A stretch of DNA of 17,679 nt from Desulfobacteraceae bacterium (lineage in GTDB: Bacteria; Desulfobacterota; Desulfobacteria; Desulfobacterales; Desulfobacteraceae), in the NCBI GenBank assembly GCA_024225895.1, contig JAAEMC010000900.1, positions 1 to 17,679 on the forward strand. Reading direction: 5' to 3'. How positions within the stretch are numbered: position 1 is the stretch's first letter; each line of letters starts with the position of its first letter. Below, in pieces: positions 15,235-17,679 of the stretch. The notes under the pieces were generated by a model, which was not told the origin of the DNA, made no database searches, and saw only the letters and a list, made by a program, of their open reading frames with translations. The position numbers were made by a program, and so were the translations under genes.

Positions 15235-16095
15235 TTACGATTTGCTATAACCGATCATATTTTTTAATTCGGTCACCGTCTCTTCCGACATGCTGAAAGA
15301 GTGCTCTTTGGCGGGAAAAGTCTGGTTGGTAACGTCGTCTTTATATTCTTTCATGGCATTGATAATCGTTGGCCTGATCTTTGTGTATTGTTTGACAAAC
15401 TTAGGAACAAATTTATCAAACAGTCCGATCATATCATGGGTGACAAGCACCTGACCATCTACATTGTTTCCTGCCCCGATGCCGATAACCGGTACACTAA
15501 CGGTTTCTGCAATGATTTTTCCAAGGGGGGCCGGAACCGCTTCAAGGATCATGGAAAAAACGCCGGCATCTTCCAATGCTTTGGCATCATCAACAATCCG
15601 TTTGGCTGCTTTGGCATCTTTTCCCTGCATTTTAAATCCGCCTAGGGCGCTGGCCGTTTGTGGCGTGAGTCCGATATGTCCCTGAACAGGGATTCCAGCC
15701 TTGACAATGGCTTCAATAGTAGGAGCAAAGTCAACGCCGCCTTCAAGCTTGACTACATCACAACCGCCTTCCTTCATCAGCCGACCGGCATTGACGATGG
15801 CTTCACGGATAGATGTGTTGTAACTCATAAAAGGCATGTCACCGACAATCAGAGGGCTTTTGCATCCTCGAACCACGGCCTTGATATGATGGATCATGTG
15901 CTCCATGGTGACTTCCACCGTACCGTCAAGCCCCATAACTACCATCCCCAAAGAGTCTCCTACAAGGACGATGTCAACACCGGCTTCATCTGCCATTAAT
16001 CCGAACGGATAGTCATAAGCCGTAACCATCACAAGTTTTCTGTTATCTTTTTTTGCCTGTTTAATATCATTGATTGTCACTTTTTTATTGCCCAT
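15235..16095 (-). CDS. panB: 3-methyl-2-oxobutanoate hydroxymethyltransferase PanB
   Basis: PanB adds a hydroxymethyl group from methylene-tetrahydrofolate to 2-oxoisovalerate, giving ketopantoate, the first committed step to pantothenate and CoA. At 286 aa it is of usual or slightly greater length. Conserved blocks are VMVTAYDYPFGLMADEAG, LVGDSLGMVVMG (metal Asp in GDS), VGDMPFMSY (second metal Asp), VVKLEGG (substrate Lys region), GHIGLTPQ, LEAVPAPLG (catalytic Glu) and VIGIGAGN. ATG 16095 has AAGGAGA 9 nt upstream. It follows panE by 14 bp on the same strand, so the two consecutive steps are made from one transcript. panC and panD are not in the window. Confidence 0.96.
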   Translation of the reverse strand: MGNKKVTINDIKQAKKDNRKLVMVTAYDYPFGLMADEAGVDIVLVGDSLGMVVMGLDGTVEVTMEHMIHHIKAVVRGCKSPLIVGDMPFMSYNTSIREAIVNAGRLMKEGGCDVVKLEGGVDFAPTIEAIVKAGIPVQGHIGLTPQTASALGGFKMQGKDAKAAKRIVDDAKALEDAGVFSMILEAVPAPLGKIIAETVSVPVIGIGAGNNVDGQVLVTHDMIGLFDKFVPKFVKQYTKIRPTIINAMKEYKDDVTNQTFPAKEHSFSMSEETVTELKNMIGYSKS

Positions 16096-16109
16096 TATTC
16101 TTTGTCTCC

Positions 16110-17024
16110 TTATTTATAGTTATCCTGCATTGTTTTAATCAGTGCTGTTAATGTCTTGTTTACGGGAACTGCTATTTTTTTGTCTTTGGCAAGATGAACA
16201 ACAGCGCCATTGATTGCATCAATTTCAGTTGGCCGCTGATGATCAACATCCTGACCCATGGATGACCGGTTTGGGCCGGTGGCCTCGGCAACTGTAAATA
16301 CCTGCTCAGCTATATCATCCGGCAGTTTTACGCCATGGGCCAGCGCCACATCACAGGCTTCTGTAACAGCAGCCCGTACAAGTTCTCCTGTGGGAGGATG
16401 ATCAACAATTTTGCCGTTTTTTATCCCGGTCAGAGCTGTAATGGCATTGATCCCCACATTGATGATCAGTTTTTTCCATACAATCAAATGGATATTATTC
16501 TCTATTTTGGTATCTATACCTGCGTTGTTAAAAATATTTTGAATGTCTTCGAGATCTGTATTTCCTTGGTTTGACCACATACCGATCAGGGTAGGCCCGA
16601 TTCCGGCATGGCGAATGAGTCCCGGGCCCAGAATGGTTGCTCCGTGAGAGGTTGTTCCGGCAATAACCTTTTCAGGATTTATTATCTGTGAAATGATATC
16701 GGCATTGCCCATTCCATTTTGAAGGGTGAGCACTTTTCCTTTGTCATTTAAGCATTTTTGTGCATCAGCCGCAGCCTGCTGTGTCTGTGTGGATTTGACG
16801 AAAATAATAACCAGGTCAGATCCTTGTCCGTCTTGTATATTGTTTGAGGCTTTAATATCTATGTTGTTTATTTTCCCATCAGATTCAACACCAAGCCCCT
16901 GGGAATTGATGGTATCAATATGGTCCTGCCATATGTCAATGAGCAGAACGTTTTGCCCTGACTGAGCCAAAAGCGACCCGAAAAGACTTCCCATTGCACC
17001 TGCACCAATAATTGTAATTTTCAT
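16110..17024 (-). CDS. panE: 2-dehydropantoate 2-reductase PanE (ketopantoate reductase)
   Basis: The enzyme reduces ketopantoate to pantoate with NADPH, the step after PanB. The 304-aa protein has the N-terminal nucleotide fold IIGAGAMGSLFGSLLAQSG (about 5-23), the conserved VIIFVKSTQT and LTLQNGMGN (Asn of the active site), and the mid-protein IVWKKLIINVGINAITAL, which carries the catalytic Lys and conserved Asn. It ends with the GPNRSSMGQDVDHQRPTEIDAINGAVV block (helical domain, substrate Ser and Glu). ATG 17024 has AAGGAAA just upstream. It is the first gene of a panE-panB pair. The overall pattern fits ketopantoate reductase, although related ApbA/PanE proteins can act on other 2-oxo acids; the panB neighbour supports the pantothenate role. 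Confidence 0.94.
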   Translation of the reverse strand: MKITIIGAGAMGSLFGSLLAQSGQNVLLIDIWQDHIDTINSQGLGVESDGKINNIDIKASNNIQDGQGSDLVIIFVKSTQTQQAAADAQKCLNDKGKVLTLQNGMGNADIISQIINPEKVIAGTTSHGATILGPGLIRHAGIGPTLIGMWSNQGNTDLEDIQNIFNNAGIDTKIENNIHLIVWKKLIINVGINAITALTGIKNGKIVDHPPTGELVRAAVTEACDVALAHGVKLPDDIAEQVFTVAEATGPNRSSMGQDVDHQRPTEIDAINGAVVHLAKDKKIAVPVNKTLTALIKTMQDNYK

Positions 17025-17140
17025 AATTTTCCTTCAAAGCTGAGAGTTTTCAAAATTGTTTTATGGTAACTCCGCTATTAAAATTGGAGTGGTTAATCCA
17101 TTGGTTTCAGGGAAATTCGCCTTTATCCTCCGCTCTTTAA

Positions 17141-17679
17141 TTATTTATCCGTATCAGTCACGATCACAAGGCATTCACTCCTGGCTTTCCCGATATTTCT
17201 CACCCGATGGGGAGTAGATGGATCAAAATGAACTGTATCACCGGCTTCTAACGGGATTGTTTTTTTACCGTATACAAATTCAATTTTACCTTTTAGTACA
17301 AATAAAAATTCTTCGCCAGGATGTTCATAGAGTTTTGTTGGAGTTTCGTTGATAACAGGGTATTTAACAATGAATGGTTCCATGACCTTGTTAGATCTCA
17401 GGCCGGACAATGAAAAATAGTTCAACTCTGCCGTCGCCTCTCTTTTGTTTACCTGTTTGCGTTCGTTTTTTAAGGTTATGGCAAATTTTTCATCATCTTT
17501 TTGTTCGCCTTCATCAAAAAAGATACCTATGGGGACTTCAAGGCCATGTGCTATTTTTGCCAAGGTACCGATGGGCGGAGAGACCTGATAATTTTCTATC
17601 CTGGAGAGCAGGCTCTTGGAAAGCTCGGTTAGCTCGCCTAATTGATTTAAAGTGTAGCCTTTATTTTTTCTTAATTCTA
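17141..17679 (-). CDS. XRE-cupin transcriptional regulator (5' end outside window)
   Basis: The frame stays open to the window edge. The upstream part (17564-17677) encodes an XRE helix-turn-helix, with LRKNKGYTLNQLGELTELS followed by KSLLSRIENYQVSPP, so the TTG at 17563 is not the real start. The HTH is followed by a linker and a C-terminal cupin domain: LYEHPGEEFLFVLKGKIEFVYG, then IPLEAGDTVHFDPSTPHRVRNIG. The cupin metal-type residues (H..E.....G and the later H) are mostly present. Such proteins are small-ligand-sensing regulators, often of amino-acid or carbon metabolism genes next to them. It lies about 115 bp upstream of panE on the same strand and could act on panE-panB, but no operator was recognised. 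Confidence 0.9.
   Translation of the reverse strand, partial: ELRKNKGYTLNQLGELTELSKSLLSRIENYQVSPPIGTLAKIAHGLEVPIGIFFDEGEQKDDEKFAITLKNERKQVNKREATAELNYFSLSGLRSNKVMEPFIVKYPVINETPTKLYEHPGEEFLFVLKGKIEFVYGKKTIPLEAGDTVHFDPSTPHRVRNIGKARSECLVIVTDTDK

Overview
The window looks like chromosomal DNA from a strictly anaerobic Gram-negative bacterium, most likely a sulfate reducer of the Desulfobacteraceae type (Desulfobacula/Desulfobacter-like). This is an inference from several things: moderately AT-rich coding sequence, an anaerobe-type hybrid cluster protein, an LPS heptose kinase, a ThrH-type homoserine phosphotransferase, an HD-GYP protein and a GAF-cyclase signalling protein. No species marker was tested.

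Layout, left to right. Bases 1-500 hold the 3' part of an HD-GYP phosphodiesterase gene interrupted by an in-frame TAA. Next come an EamA-type exporter (-), cytoplasmic nagZ (+), and a purM-tsaD operon (-) that meets nagZ tail to tail. A 167-bp divergent promoter region separates purM from hom-thrH-rfaE1 (+), which covers homoserine synthesis, homoserine phosphorylation and an LPS heptose kinase. An initiator tRNA-fMet with its own promoter and terminator follows. The middle (8.0-10.5 kb) is accessory in character: an orphan periplasmic solute-binding protein, a RES/Xre toxin-antitoxin operon (-), and about 350 bp with no gene. The right part is read on the - strand: a GAF plus class III nucleotide cyclase, a hybrid cluster protein (Hcp) with a twin-arginine signal, an M20 peptidase/deacylase, panB, panE, and an XRE-cupin regulator cut off by the window end.

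The regulatory DNA is unusually readable. The purM and hom promoters appear to share one 17-bp palindrome that supplies both -35 boxes. The toxin-antitoxin promoter (TTGACA-17-TATTAT) lies inside two nested inverted repeats. The hcp gene has a perfect TTGAT-N4-ATCAA FNR/CRP-family site at the spacing expected of a class II activator site.

The most notable points are the apparent export of Hcp, normally a cytoplasmic enzyme; the hom-thrH pairing, which suggests ThrH stands in for homoserine kinase; two adjacent U-U mismatches in the T-stem of the initiator tRNA, at pairs implicated in keeping initiators out of elongation; and a guanylate-cyclase-like Glu in the cyclase active site. I did not find a clearly new multi-gene system; most genes belong to known families.
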